NCBI RefSeq assembly: GCF_023702635.1
Contig: NZ_CP098455.1
Span: forward strand, 2,914,001-2,978,000
Source: Spongiibacter taiwanensis
GTDB lineage: Bacteria; Pseudomonadota; Gammaproteobacteria; Pseudomonadales; Spongiibacteraceae
Reading direction: 5' to 3'
Length of the DNA stretch: 64,000 nucleotides
The notes below the pieces were generated by a model, which saw nothing but the letters and a program-made list of their open reading frames with translations, was not told the origin of the DNA and ran no database searches. Position 1 is the first letter of the stretch. Every line of letters starts with the position of its first letter. The position numbers were made by a program, and so were the translations under genes. Below are positions 31,214 through 39,284 of the stretch, in pieces.

Positions 31214-33043
31214 TCATTGAACCAGCGGTAAGTCGATAGTACCGGCAAGCCCGGTGGGCAGAGTCGGTTGGGCGATTGCCGCGCCGTGGAGAAAGTAGGG
31301 GTGAAAGCCATAGACCATCAGCCCCAATGTATCGCCGCTATTCACCTGCTCAGATACGCCGATCATCTCGACCAGCAGGCTGCCGGTGCCGGTAATTGGC
31401 AGCACCTGATCGTTGATCAATTTGGCATCGCCGCCGCCCGCAGGGATTCTGCCCAGGCCGATATACAGGGTGGTGTCCTCGCCGTTGCCGCCGTCGAGAA
31501 CCAGTGACGCCAGCGGGATGCCGGCCAGGGTGGCTGCCGATGTCATGGTCTCAAGGGGAATAAACTGCGCCGGGGCGACCAATTGCACAATCAGCTCCTC
31601 CGGCAGCAGATTGACGATATCGTCGGCGGAGTCTGCCAGCGATGCCGGGTCGGCCAAACCGGCAGCCACTTGCTGCACCACGGCCAGGGTTTCAACTGGC
31701 AGCGCCGACAGGGTGTTTAGCAGGGTGGTTAGCGGAATATTCTGCAGCAGGTTGGCGAGGCTGCTGAGGCCGCCCGGAATCACCTGGCTTGGGGGAAGTT
31801 CGCGCAGTTGGCCGCCCCGGGGGACTTCGGCAAAGGTGGTGCCTTGCTGGCTGGCCGCCAGGCTAAAGCAGATGTCGGGCAGACGGAAGTTGGCAGCGCT
31901 GCCACTGAGTTTGCTGATCAGAAAGTCGGCGGCGACCTCCCGGGTGTTCAACACCTGCTCGTCGCAGTACAGCTGCTCGTCGGTGCCAAACAATATCTGC
32001 GAGCCCGCCGTTTGCAGTGCCGGCACAATATGGCCGTCCCGCTGAATCAGTAGGTGGGTGTCCTGACCGTTGGCTTTCCAGCATTCGTAGTTTTCAATCG
32101 CTTCGTTGAGATTAAACAGCACATCGTGACTGCCCTGAATAAACAGGGCATCGGCGGTGGACAGGCCAGTGGCCATCTGGCCCTGACAAAAAGCCCGGGG
32201 GCCGTGGGTGGCCAGTTCATCAATGATCTCATCACTGATATCGCCGGTGGTGGTCGCCTCGATAAAGCCCTGAATCAGATAGGGTGCCAGCTTGCCCTGG
32301 GAGGCAACGGCGAGAAGATCCAGCCAGATGTTTTTTGGTGTCTGGTTGGCGTACAGGCTGTAGGGCAGATGGCTCCAGGTGGCCATGGGCACAATGGCAT
32401 CAAAGCGCTTGTCGGTGCTGGAGCAGACCGTCTGAAAACCGCCGCCGTAAGACAGGCCAATGGCGCCGATCACCGGGTCGCTGTCGCGGTAGCCCAGGTT
32501 AGGCAGGTTCTGCTCCGCCCAGTCGATCATTCGGGAAATATTGTCGCAGTCCAGCTCCGGGTCCATTACGGTAATGTCGCCGCTGCTCTCGCCAAAGCCC
32601 CGCTGGTCAAAGCTGATCACGTAGTAACCGGCCTCCTCCCACAAGCGTCGGGAGACATCACCGGACACATCGCCGCTGGCAAAGCTGGATACTGGGTTGG
32701 GGTCGTCAAAATCCTTGATGCGGCTCAGGCCAAAGCCGTGGCCGTGGATCACCAACGGTACCGGCGCGCCCTCGGTATTGTTGGGTACAAACACACTGAA
32801 GGCCACATCCTCGCCGTCGCTGGCGCTGATAATCTGGTCGAAATGACCCTGGGTTTCTGCCACACCGCTATTGCCACTGCGATGGCTCAGGGCGGTCTGG
32901 GGCGTTTCGTTGCCGCCGCTGTTGCCTTCGTCGTTGCCGCTGCTAGTGCTACCACCGCCGCCGCCCCCGCCGCAGGCGCTCAAAAGCAGAAGGGTGGAAA
33001 CCAGTGTGCTGGCGGCGAACAGTCTTAGGGAGGCCTTTTGCAT
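31214..33043 (-). CDS. lipoprotein alpha/beta hydrolase, CocE/S15-like
   Basis: A 609-aa secreted hydrolase. The N-terminus is a lipoprotein signal (LLLLSACGGG, Cys at about residue 24) followed by a Gly/Ser/Asn-rich linker. The alpha/beta hydrolase domain (about residues 70-400) has the nucleophile elbow GLSYGG and the HGHGFG oxyanion region, in an order resembling X-Pro dipeptidyl peptidase S15/CocE acylases. A C-terminal part (about 400-609) is a beta-rich domain, possibly the usual jelly roll. It should be anchored to the outer membrane facing the periplasm or surface. The substrate (ester, amide or peptide) is unknown. Transcribed alone. Confidence 0.78.
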   Translation of the reverse strand: MQKASLRLFAASTLVSTLLLLSACGGGGGGGSTSSGNDEGNSGGNETPQTALSHRSGNSGVAETQGHFDQIISASDGEDVAFSVFVPNNTEGAPVPLVIHGHGFGLSRIKDFDDPNPVSSFASGDVSGDVSRRLWEEAGYYVISFDQRGFGESSGDITVMDPELDCDNISRMIDWAEQNLPNLGYRDSDPVIGAIGLSYGGGFQTVCSSTDKRFDAIVPMATWSHLPYSLYANQTPKNIWLDLLAVASQGKLAPYLIQGFIEATTTGDISDEIIDELATHGPRAFCQGQMATGLSTADALFIQGSHDVLFNLNEAIENYECWKANGQDTHLLIQRDGHIVPALQTAGSQILFGTDEQLYCDEQVLNTREVAADFLISKLSGSAANFRLPDICFSLAASQQGTTFAEVPRGGQLRELPPSQVIPGGLSSLANLLQNIPLTTLLNTLSALPVETLAVVQQVAAGLADPASLADSADDIVNLLPEELIVQLVAPAQFIPLETMTSAATLAGIPLASLVLDGGNGEDTTLYIGLGRIPAGGGDAKLINDQVLPITGTGSLLVEMIGVSEQVNSGDTLGLMVYGFHPYFLHGAAIAQPTLPTGLAGTIDLPLVQ

Positions 33044-33246
33044 TTTATTATCTCTTTCGGTCTGGCGGATTTGTGTTCGATGAAAACATTGCGTCGAGTA
33101 TAGGTCTTCTGGTCGGCAATGCTATGCGCCGGTCGACAAAGTGGCTGTGGCGCTTGGGCCAATCGGCATTTTCTTGGGTATCATCGGGTCCCATAAGCGC
33201 TTGTTGCTGCGCATCCTGTTCCGCTTTGGAGTCCCCTTTGTCTGGA

Positions 33247-33723
33247 TTGAACATCGTTACTGCTGATTACCGCTCCCCTCGGGATCGCCGCGCCATTACC
33301 GAATTGATGGACTGCTATGCCCGGGACCCAATGGGCGGCGGTCAGCCCATCACACCGGATAAGCTGGCGGTGCTGTGTGATCATTTGGCAGCCTTCCCCG
33401 GCGCAGTTACGCTGTTAGCCTATGACCAGGATCGGGCGCTGGGGTTGGTTACCGCCTTTCCCGGCTTCTCCACCTTTCGCTGCGCGCCACTATTTAATAT
33501 TCACGATGTCGTGGTGGTGCCCGAAGCGCGGGGCCAGGGCATTTGCCGACAAATGCTCGCCGCGCTGGAGGGGGTCGCCCGTGATCGGGGTTGCTGCAAG
33601 CTGACCCTTGAAGTGCTGGCAGGTAACGAGGTTGCGCGCGGTGTGTATGCCCGGATTGGCTTTGCCGGCTACGCATTGGACCCGGCGGCAGGCGAGGCCT
33701 TGTTCTGGGAGAAAAGTCTGTAG
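33247..33723 (+). CDS. GNAT family N-acetyltransferase
   Basis: A single-domain acetyl-CoA-dependent acetyltransferase (158 aa). The acetyl-CoA-binding motif A, VVVVPEARGQGICRQML (R/QxxGxG/A type), is preceded by the NIHDV strand and followed by KLTLEVLAGNEVARGVYARIGF, a typical motif B. I choose the TTG at 33247, where similarity to the domain begins; the frame extends back to 33004, overlapping the divergent lipoprotein gene, with residues that do not look conserved. No good ribosome site is visible. The substrate (small molecule or protein N-terminus) cannot be told. Confidence 0.72.
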   Translation: MNIVTADYRSPRDRRAITELMDCYARDPMGGGQPITPDKLAVLCDHLAAFPGAVTLLAYDQDRALGLVTAFPGFSTFRCAPLFNIHDVVVVPEARGQGICRQMLAALEGVARDRGCCKLTLEVLAGNEVARGVYARIGFAGYALDPAAGEALFWEKSL

Positions 33724-33866
33724 TGGCTTGCTCATGTCCCCAGTGAATAGCATTGCCGGGCCAGCCCTGACTTTGAAATCGCAGGAAACAAGAAATCGCA
33801 GGAAAACGGAATAGAAAACGCCAATCAAAAACAATGGCGGAAAACCCAGTGAAAGGAAAAGACGCG

Positions 33867-34574
33867 ATGCCAGATTATCGCAATATTGTGGTGCTGACCG
33901 GGGCGGGGATTTCCGCCGAATCCGGCATTAAGACCTTTCGGGCCAGCGACGGCCTGTGGGAAGACCACCGCATTGAAGATGTCGCCACGCCCGAAGGCTT
34001 CGAAGCCAATCCCGCGCTGGTGCACCAGTTTTACAACGGGCGCCGTCGCCAGTTACTGGGTGGCGAGGTCGCCCCCAATCCGGCCCATTTCGCCCTGGCG
34101 GAGCTGGAACAGCGCCTCAATGGCAAGGTGCTGCTGGTCACCCAGAATATCGACAATCTCCATGAGCGGGCCGGCTCTAAAAATCTGATTCATCTCCACG
34201 GCGAGCTGTTAAAAATGCGCTGCGCGGTCACCGATCAGTTATTCGATATTGAAGGAGATATCGACGGAGCTGACCTCTGCGCCTGCTGCGGCCAACCCGG
34301 CCGGCTGCGTCCCCATGTGGTCTGGTTTGGTGAAATGCCCCTGCAGATGGACGAGATATACGCGGCCCTGGACCAGTGTGATTTGTTTCTGTCCATCGGT
34401 ACCTCCGGAAACGTCTACCCCGCAGCGGGCTTTGTGCAGGTCGCCCGGGCGGCGGGGGCCGATACCATTGAAGTGAACCTTGAGCCGTCCCAGACCCGTA
34501 CTCTGTTTGCCGAGGGGCGCTATGGGTTGGCCAGTGAGGAACTGCCCAAGTTGGTTCGGGAGATTCTTGCCTAG
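33867..34574 (+). CDS. cobB: NAD+-dependent protein deacylase, sirtuin class III (CobB-like)
   Basis: Removes acyl groups, especially succinyl/malonyl, from lysines using NAD+ (235 aa). Motifs: [15 protein letters not shown] (NAD), TQNIDNLH with the catalytic His in LHGELL, and RPHVVWFGE. The FYNGRRR segment keeps the Tyr and Arg that in CobB/SIRT5 accept acidic acyl groups, fitting a cell rich in acyl-CoA pathways. A zinc-type Cys set (MRC, CACC) is present. The start is the ATG at 33867 with AAGGA; an earlier ATG at 33834 is less likely. It is followed by an AT-rich region and the integron-like array. Confidence 0.93.
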   Translation: MPDYRNIVVLTGAGISAESGIKTFRASDGLWEDHRIEDVATPEGFEANPALVHQFYNGRRRQLLGGEVAPNPAHFALAELEQRLNGKVLLVTQNIDNLHERAGSKNLIHLHGELLKMRCAVTDQLFDIEGDIDGADLCACCGQPGRLRPHVVWFGEMPLQMDEIYAALDQCDLFLSIGTSGNVYPAAGFVQVARAAGADTIEVNLEPSQTRTLFAEGRYGLASEELPKLVREILA

Positions 34575-34808
34575 TGTGGGTGGTTGCGGCAGTGTTAAGC
34601 GGTTTTTTTTGTGGAGCGATTGTGTTTGTTCCTGACCCTATTTTTGGCGGTATTGGCAGGGTAAATTATCGCTTTGGCGATGCTGTGCGAAAGGTGTGAG
34701 TTTTTGCCTTTATTTATCAGGGTGTTAGAAAAGTTGCCTTTAAATTTTCGAATTATAAGGTATACCCGCTAATTAATATTATGAGGTCGAAGACCTCATT
34801 AACATGCT
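34575..34808. other. AT-rich gap before the integron-like array
   Basis: About 230 bases of markedly AT-richer DNA than the flanks, including a T8 run (34606-34613) and a small stem ATGAGGTC-GAA-GACCTCAT at 34781-34799 just before the first cassette junction. No ORF with a ribosome site, integrase fragment or convincing attI site was found. It may be the degraded remains of the integron platform. Confidence 0.45.
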
Positions 34809-35322
34809 GTTAGGTCTACATGTTGCCAATAAAAATGGAAGTGCAAATATGCTACAACATATTTTAGATTTACCTGTAATAGCACAGGGAGCCCTTGGCT
34901 CTGCTGCTTTCTGGTTGGTCTATGAAGTAAGCAAGCGGCTTATAAATGCTGGTTACAATTTACTTGGCAAATTTAGTAGCGAAACTAGAAGGGACTTGAA
35001 AAGTCTAGAGTTCTTCTACCATAAAAGATGTGCTGGAGGCAGTGAACGCACTTTTATTGTATCTATGTTTCATGCTCTCAATCGTCTTGTTATAGCATTA
35101 ATTTTTATTTGCCTTGGATTAATATCAGCGCCATGGATTGGTGCAGCCTCAGGAATAGCATACTTATTCGCAATCTTTAACTTGTTCATTTCCTTGCGCG
35201 CATTGAAGATATCATTTAGTACTGACATGACCGATGAAGAGCACGAAGCTAAAGCGAAAGAATTAGCAGAAGACCTAACAAGTCAAGAAGGGACGCCGTA
35301 AACGGCGCCCCTTCTTGAGGCG
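34809..35322 (+). mobile_element. integron gene cassette 1
   Basis: The junction GTTAGGT (34809-34815) fits the GTTRRRY core site. The cassette's own attC opens with ACCTAAC (35273-35279), its exact reverse complement, as expected for one circularisable cassette. The coding sequence occupies 34849-35301, oriented towards the attC. Boundaries by the G|TT cleavage rule are after G34809 and after G35322. Confidence 0.65.
34849..35301 (+). CDS. cassette-borne hypothetical membrane protein
   Basis: Not recognised. A 150-aa product from the ATG at 34849 (GGAAG upstream); an earlier ATG at 34804 would start inside the cassette junction. It has two hydrophobic stretches (about residues 12-28 and 75-115, the second long enough for two passes), an amphipathic N-terminus and a charged, acidic C-terminal tail (DEEHEAKAKELAEDL). 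This is compatible with an inner-membrane protein with cytosolic tail. Codon use is AT-rich, unlike the neighbours. The stop codon falls in the loop of the attC site, a common cassette feature. No function assigned. Confidence 0.65.
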   Translation: MLQHILDLPVIAQGALGSAAFWLVYEVSKRLINAGYNLLGKFSSETRRDLKSLEFFYHKRCAGGSERTFIVSMFHALNRLVIALIFICLGLISAPWIGAASGIAYLFAIFNLFISLRALKISFSTDMTDEEHEAKAKELAEDLTSQEGTP

Positions 35323-35329
35323 TTATACC
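35273..35329 (+). other. attC recombination site
   Basis: Core R'' ACCTAAC (35273-35279) and R' GTTATAC (35322-35328). Between them, L'' at 35283-35298 and L' at 35303-35318 are 16-base arms complementary at 15 of 16 positions, around a TAAA loop. The order R''-L''-loop-L'-R', the spacing and the GACGCCG/CGGCGCC stem closely resemble published attC sites of Pseudomonas/Vibrio-type cassettes. R' deviates from GTTRRRY by one base. Confidence 0.75.
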
Positions 35330-35353
35330 TAGCTAAGAAAGAATTTCCATCGA

Positions 35354-35707
35354 ATGAAAGACGCCGGCGTGAAATATGAGGTTCTGAGGATTGCCGAAAA
35401 TGAAATAGAGGTGAAAATCGATGTTTCTTACAATTTTTTGGTTGCCTTTCAGAAAACGTGGTATGAATTTAGATTTACCAATGAGGCATTTCGGCACTTC
35501 CAAGAATGTTTGGAAAAGGGCGTAGAATCTACCCACGGTACATCCTCTATCTGGGAAGCTAATAAAATTTTTATAAAAAAGCAGAATCACCCAAACAATT
35601 ACCGAAACGTGCGTTTCTATAGAAGGTTTTTTATACTCGGCTTCAACATTGTGCCAGCTGTGTTGTCTCAAGATATTGTCCGAGGCATCGTGGCAGCAAA
35701 GGTATAA
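35354..35707 (+). CDS. cassette-borne hypothetical protein
   Basis: Not recognised. A 117-aa soluble protein with no signal peptide or clear transmembrane helix. It is rich in aromatic and basic residues in the C-terminal half (YRNVRFYRRFFILGF) and has an alternating strand-like N-terminal half (VLRIAENEIEVKIDVSYNF). The gene is AT-rich. It begins 25 bases after the attC of cassette 1, and its stop codon lies inside GTATAAC (35702-35708), the exact complement of GTTATAC at the cassette's left junction. This supports its being a second cassette. The ribosome site is weak, so expression may depend on read-through. Confidence 0.6.
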   Translation: MKDAGVKYEVLRIAENEIEVKIDVSYNFLVAFQKTWYEFRFTNEAFRHFQECLEKGVESTHGTSSIWEANKIFIKKQNHPNNYRNVRFYRRFFILGFNIVPAVLSQDIVRGIVAAKV

Positions 35708-35772
35708 CAAGCGACTGTGATCCCAAGTCAACCTAATAGCCGACTAAATCTATATTGTTTGCCTCGTTACAA
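35702..35772 (+). other. possible degenerate second attC site
   Basis: GTATAAC (35702-35708) is the exact reverse complement of the left junction of cassette 2, and GTTACAA (35766-35772) could be the far core site. I could not see good L''/L' pairing between them, so this is a weak call resting on the junction rule. Confidence 0.35.
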
Positions 35773-35774
35773 CT

Positions 35775-36080
35775 CTACGTGCCACGCTTGATATCACGGT
35801 AGAAATTTTCATGGGAACCAAGCACCATTAATTCCAAAATCAACTGTCCTTCATCAAAACTATATCCGAGCAAGGTTAGCTGCTTGTTCATCTTGAATTT
35901 ATGTACACGCAAAAAAACTAGGTCGCCTTTCTTCTGCTCCCCAAGTTTTGGGTCTTTCATCAGCGCTTTAATAGCTGTATCCAAATCCTTTTTTTGGTTT
36001 GGCTTCAACTTTTTTACCACCTTTTTGAACGTAGGTGTTTGTAATACGCTAACGACTTTAGCCAAAGTCGTATTCCTCAA
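35775..36080 (-). CDS. RelE/ParE-family toxin
   Basis: A 101-aa basic protein of the RelE/ParE fold. It has an N-terminal helical hairpin rich in Lys (FKKVVKKLKPNQKKDLD), a strand set (GDLVFLRVHKFKMNKQLTLLGYSF) and the C-terminal LILELMVLGSHENFYRDIKR typical of the mRNA-interferase/gyrase-poison family. It overlaps the antitoxin gene by 23 bases. Start codons are TTG: 36080, or 36065 (with GAGG 9 bases before). Together with the antitoxin it forms a toxin-antitoxin pair lying within the cassette-like region but facing the opposite way, as cassette-borne TA pairs with their own promoter often do. Confidence 0.8.
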   Translation of the reverse strand: MRNTTLAKVVSVLQTPTFKKVVKKLKPNQKKDLDTAIKALMKDPKLGEQKKGDLVFLRVHKFKMNKQLTLLGYSFDEGQLILELMVLGSHENFYRDIKRGT

Positions 36081-36285
36081 GCTTTCCAGCTTCTTTTTCT
36101 GCTTTTGCTATGATCGCCTGCTTAACAAATTCATATGGCAAATCTGGGTTATCTTCCATCATTTCGCCAATTTTTGCCCAGTGCTCAATCTGCTTAGGCG
36201 GTGTTCTATTCAGGGCTTTTGCCATAATCGTGGCTTTATCAACCAGATCTTGGTCTAATCGTATGCTCGTTGTAGCCATGGCCAT
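36058..36285 (-). CDS. ParD-like antitoxin
   Basis: A 75-aa protein with a ribbon-helix-helix-like N-terminus (TTSIRLDQDLVDKATIMAKALNRTPPKQIEHWAKIG) and an acidic, unstructured C-terminus (KLEEYDFG) that would wrap the toxin. This is the ParD-like arrangement for binding DNA and neutralising the adjacent RelE/ParE toxin. The start is the ATG at 36285, with AGAGGA immediately before; the longer reading to 36381 overlaps the promoter. The toxin start overlaps its end, giving the usual translational coupling. Confidence 0.8.
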   Translation of the reverse strand: MAMATTSIRLDQDLVDKATIMAKALNRTPPKQIEHWAKIGEMMEDNPDLPYEFVKQAIIAKAEKEAGKLEEYDFG

Positions 36286-36313
36286 GTCCTCTGCAAGTCG
36301 GCTTCTTACAGGG

Positions 36314-36342
36314 AGTGTAGCGTTTTGCCACAAGTGAGGCAA
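36314..36342 (-). promoter_or_regulatory. promoter of the toxin-antitoxin pair
   Basis: On the minus strand, TTGCCT (36342-36337) and TACACT (36319-36314) are 17 bp apart. The spacer begins with a short inverted repeat (TTGCC...GGCAA) that could be the autoregulatory operator for the ribbon-helix-helix antitoxin. Confidence 0.6.
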
Positions 36343-36550
36343 GTTGCAGCAAGGCGTTGTTGTCGCGGCGCAAAAGGCCACTCAAGCCCAAGTTTTCCCG
36401 CATCAGCCAAACAGTTAAGCTTGCGAACTATACGCTAATTTCCTAAGCTTCATCTTTATCACCCACTATCCGCGTTTGGCTCAGCACCGCGCCGCTGGGT
36501 GTGAGCCTTAACAAGACCACTAACGCGGCGACGACGCGAAGGAAACTGAC

Positions 36551-37402
36551 ATGAATCTGGACGCCCTGCGGGATCACGTATTCCAACCCATCATTGTTAA
36601 CTACACCGATAAAGACACCATGCTCTATGCCCTGAGCCTGGGTGCGGGCAGCGACCCGATGGATGAGCGGGAGCTGCCCTTTGTCTTTGAAAAGAACCTG
36701 AAGAGCCTGCCGAGCATTGCGGCGGTGCTGGCCCACCCGGGTTTGTGGCTGGCGGACAAGAAGTTTGAAATCAATCTGGTCAAGCTGCTGCACGGTGAGC
36801 AGCGCTGTACCTTCCACAAGCCGCTGCCAGCTTCTGGCGAGCTGCGCGGCGAATACCGGGTGGATGCGGTGATGGATAAGGGCGCTGACAAGGGCGCGCT
36901 GATGTATTTCGCCAAGGACCTGTACGACAACGCCTCTGGCGAGCTGCTGTGCTCGGTGCTGTCGACTTATTTCCTTCGTGGCGACGGTGGTTGCGGCAGT
37001 TTTGGCGAGGTGCCCGAGGCCATGGCCAAGGTGCCAGAGACCCCGGCGGATTTCAGTGAAGAAATTGTGATCGACAAGCGGGCGGCGCTGTTTTATCGCC
37101 TCAATGGCGACCGTAACCCCATTCATGCCGACCCCGAGCTGGCCAAAAAGGCGGGCTTCCCCGCGCCGATTCTGCAGGGCTTGTGCGCCTACGGGATTTG
37201 CGGGCTGTCAGTGGTGCGCCAGGCCCTGGACTATGACCCCAGCAAGATGGGCTCTCTGAACCTGCGCTTTAGCTCGCCGGTGTTTCCCGGTGAAACCCTG
37301 AAAGTGGAAGCGTGGAAAGTGGATGGCGGCATTGCCTTCCAGGCCTTTGTGAAAGAGCGGGAAAAGCTGGCCATCAGTGATGGTTTTGTGGCGGTACATT
37401 AA
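36551..37402 (+). CDS. MaoC-like (R)-specific enoyl-CoA hydratase
   Basis: A 283-aa double-hotdog hydratase. The C-terminal half has the hydratase-2 motif YRLNGDRNPIHADPELAKKAGF with its catalytic Asp and His, followed by PILQGLCAYG. The N-terminal half is a degenerate hotdog, as in eukaryote-like MFE2 hydratases. It hydrates trans-2-enoyl-CoA to (R)-3-hydroxyacyl-CoA, feeding beta-oxidation or polyester synthesis. The start is the ATG at 36551 with GAAGGAAA upstream. It stands between the cassette-like region and the PEBP gene and ends at an intrinsic terminator. Confidence 0.9.
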   Translation: MNLDALRDHVFQPIIVNYTDKDTMLYALSLGAGSDPMDERELPFVFEKNLKSLPSIAAVLAHPGLWLADKKFEINLVKLLHGEQRCTFHKPLPASGELRGEYRVDAVMDKGADKGALMYFAKDLYDNASGELLCSVLSTYFLRGDGGCGSFGEVPEAMAKVPETPADFSEEIVIDKRAALFYRLNGDRNPIHADPELAKKAGFPAPILQGLCAYGICGLSVVRQALDYDPSKMGSLNLRFSSPVFPGETLKVEAWKVDGGIAFQAFVKEREKLAISDGFVAVH

Positions 37403-37429
37403 TCGCAGTCGCGAACATGTGATTGAAAA

Positions 37430-37463
37430 TAAAAAACGGGGCGCAAGGCCCCGTTTTTTATTT
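37430..37463. terminator. bidirectional intrinsic terminator
   Basis: AAAAAACGGGGC, a short loop, then GCCCCGTTTTTT: a GC stem flanked by A- and T-runs on both sides at 37431-37460. It ends the MaoC gene rightwards and the PEBP gene leftwards, which converge here. Confidence 0.88.
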
Positions 37464-37474
37464 GCCGGCCTGTA

Positions 37475-38101
37475 TTAGCGCAGCCGGGGATTCAGGGTGT
37501 ACTGCACCGAGATCGAGGCACTGTCGAGCACATGGCCTTCAATGGCTGCCAGCACATCGGCGCCGGTAAAGTCGCCCTCTACCGGGCAGCGGGCCACATC
37601 CAGGGCATACAGGGTGAAGCGGTAGTTGTGCATGATGGAGTCGTTCCAGGGCGGGAAGGGGCCATCGTAGCCGTAGTATTTACCGCCCATGTCCGGGTCA
37701 TCGCCAAACCACTCCCGATAGTTATTGATGCCGTGGCGGGTGCCCAGCGGGCCTTCGGGGCCGGGTTTGCCACCGGCGGTAAAGCCGTCGGAGAACAGGC
37801 CTTCTTCAATGGCGCTGAGGTTGGCGGGCAGATCGACCATGACCCAGTGGTAGAAATCCACCCGGGGCAGGTCGGCGGGCACTTCCCGGTCTTCCTGGTT
37901 GACATCGTCGGCGGCGGAGGGCACGTCGAGGTCAACGCAGATCATTACCAGCGATTGGGTGCCTTCGGGCAGGTCGGTCCAGGCCAGTGGCGGATTCTTG
38001 TTTGGGCCAAGGGTGGCGTGGGCCTGTTCGTCGGGTAGTCCGGCACAGTAGGTCGCAGGCATAAACTGCTTATCCTGAAAGGCTGAGCTGGTCAGTTTCA
38101 T
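37475..38101 (-). CDS. YbhB/YbcL-type phosphatidylethanolamine-binding protein (PEBP) homologue
   Basis: A 208-aa member of the Raf-kinase-inhibitor-like/PEBP family. The fold is shown by the LPPLAW-type segment (NPPLAWTDLPEGTQSLVMICVDLD), DFYHWVMVDLP, and GKYYGYDGPFPPWNDS with MHNYRFTLYALD. It is longer than YbhB through an insert around residues 75-110. Bacterial members are of unclear function; ligand binding is assumed. The start is the ATG at 38101 with GGGAG. No signal peptide, so cytosolic. It lies between the MaoC gene (convergent) and the mmsR-like gene. Confidence 0.82.
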   Translation of the reverse strand: MKLTSSAFQDKQFMPATYCAGLPDEQAHATLGPNKNPPLAWTDLPEGTQSLVMICVDLDVPSAADDVNQEDREVPADLPRVDFYHWVMVDLPANLSAIEEGLFSDGFTAGGKPGPEGPLGTRHGINNYREWFGDDPDMGGKYYGYDGPFPPWNDSIMHNYRFTLYALDVARCPVEGDFTGADVLAAIEGHVLDSASISVQYTLNPRLR

Positions 38102-38202
38102 AATGGCTCCCTGGTTGGATAAAAATGGTACCCGGTGTCGGGTGTGTGGCGTTTTGCCCATAGCATAACGCGGCTGGCGCGGGCCCAAAAGGGCTGCTGT
38201 GC

Positions 38203-39078
38203 TCAGCCTTTGCGATGCACGCGGTAGTCGCTGGGGGAGAGGCCAATGACCTTTTTAAACAGGCGAGAAAAGTAATAGGCGTCGTCGTAGCCCACCGCCG
38301 CAGCGACCTGTTTTACCGATTGGCTGGTGCTGTCCAGCAGGTAGCAGGCCCGCTGCACTTTCATGTTGATAAAGTACTGGATGGGTGACTGGCCGCTGAG
38401 GGCTTTGAACTTTTTGGTGAAGTGGTACTTGGACAATTTTGCGCTGGCGGCCAGCTCGTCCAGATTGAGCTGGCCGTGAATATGCTCCTGCATGATGGCG
38501 CGCAGCCGCTCCCAATCCAGCGCCTTGCCGCTTTGGGGGCGCTGCTGCCGCACTAGCAGGGCCAGGTAGCTGAGCAAGGCCTGGAGCTGGTGGCAGCCCT
38601 GAACGAATTCCGGCAGTTGGTAGGCGCTGCGGCGCAGCTCCGACAGGCCGTCGAAAATACGCACGACCCGGGGCTGCACGCCAATATTCAGCACGGGCGA
38701 GGTGACGTGAATGTGGTTGTAAAATTCGTCTGCCAGATTACCTTCAAAATGGAGCCAGTAGATGGTCCAGGGGTCTTGCTTGTCCGCCCGGTAGCTGTGG
38801 GCGTGGTCCCGCTGCAGCAGCACCAGATCGCCACTGCCAATCTGGTAGCGGCGCTGGTCGCTGGTGAGGCTGCCTTTGCCGGCGGTGCAGTAGATGAGCA
38901 GGTAGTTTTCGGTCTGGCGGCGGGCCATGCGGTGACCGTAGGCGCTGGGGTAGTATCCCATCGCCACCGGATACAGCCCCTGGGTGAGGGGGTGCTGGGC
39001 CAGCTCGCTAACAATAAATTGCGGTGTGAGAAAGCGAATGCCGTCGGCGGGGAGGGGCCAGTCGGAGGTAAGCGCCAT
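38203..39078 (-). CDS. mmsR: AraC-family regulator, MmsR-like
   Basis: A 291-aa activator. The N-terminal cupin sensing domain (about residues 20-170) is followed by two AraC helix-turn-helix units (about 190-285, including LDELAASAKLSKYHFTKKFKALSGQSPIQYF and VAAAVGYDDAYYFSRLFKKVIGLSPSDYR, each shown here as landmarks). It is divergent from the valine catabolic operon, exactly where mmsR lies beside mmsAB in Pseudomonas, so it probably activates that operon when valine or 3-hydroxyisobutyrate is present. The start ATG at 39078 has a poor ribosome site; an upstream in-frame start exists (39135). The 206-base intergenic region should hold its binding sites. Confidence 0.8.
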   Translation of the reverse strand: MALTSDWPLPADGIRFLTPQFIVSELAQHPLTQGLYPVAMGYYPSAYGHRMARRQTENYLLIYCTAGKGSLTSDQRRYQIGSGDLVLLQRDHAHSYRADKQDPWTIYWLHFEGNLADEFYNHIHVTSPVLNIGVQPRVVRIFDGLSELRRSAYQLPEFVQGCHQLQALLSYLALLVRQQRPQSGKALDWERLRAIMQEHIHGQLNLDELAASAKLSKYHFTKKFKALSGQSPIQYFINMKVQRACYLLDSTSQSVKQVAAAVGYDDAYYFSRLFKKVIGLSPSDYRVHRKG

Positions 39079-39284
39079 TATAAGTATTTGTAATTTAAGT
39101 GATTGTTTATATTTCCAAGTGTGGATGCGTAACACAATGTTACCGCAATATAGTCCATTAACTCGGCAAGATAATCAATCCAATTTCGGGGCGCGTTATG
39201 CTTTTATATTGTCCCTTTTTACACCAAGCCGCCCGGACTGGCCGGACAGCTGATTGATCCTAAAACCATAATGGGAGAAACACT

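Noticed and set aside
34597-34603. GTTAAGC after cobB as a possible attC/attI core site
   Set aside because: No partner RYYYAAC and no L''/L' pairing nearby.
36370-36416. GCTTAAC on the minus strand near the TA pair as a right-hand attC
   Set aside because: Only one core half is found; no paired arms within about 150 bases.
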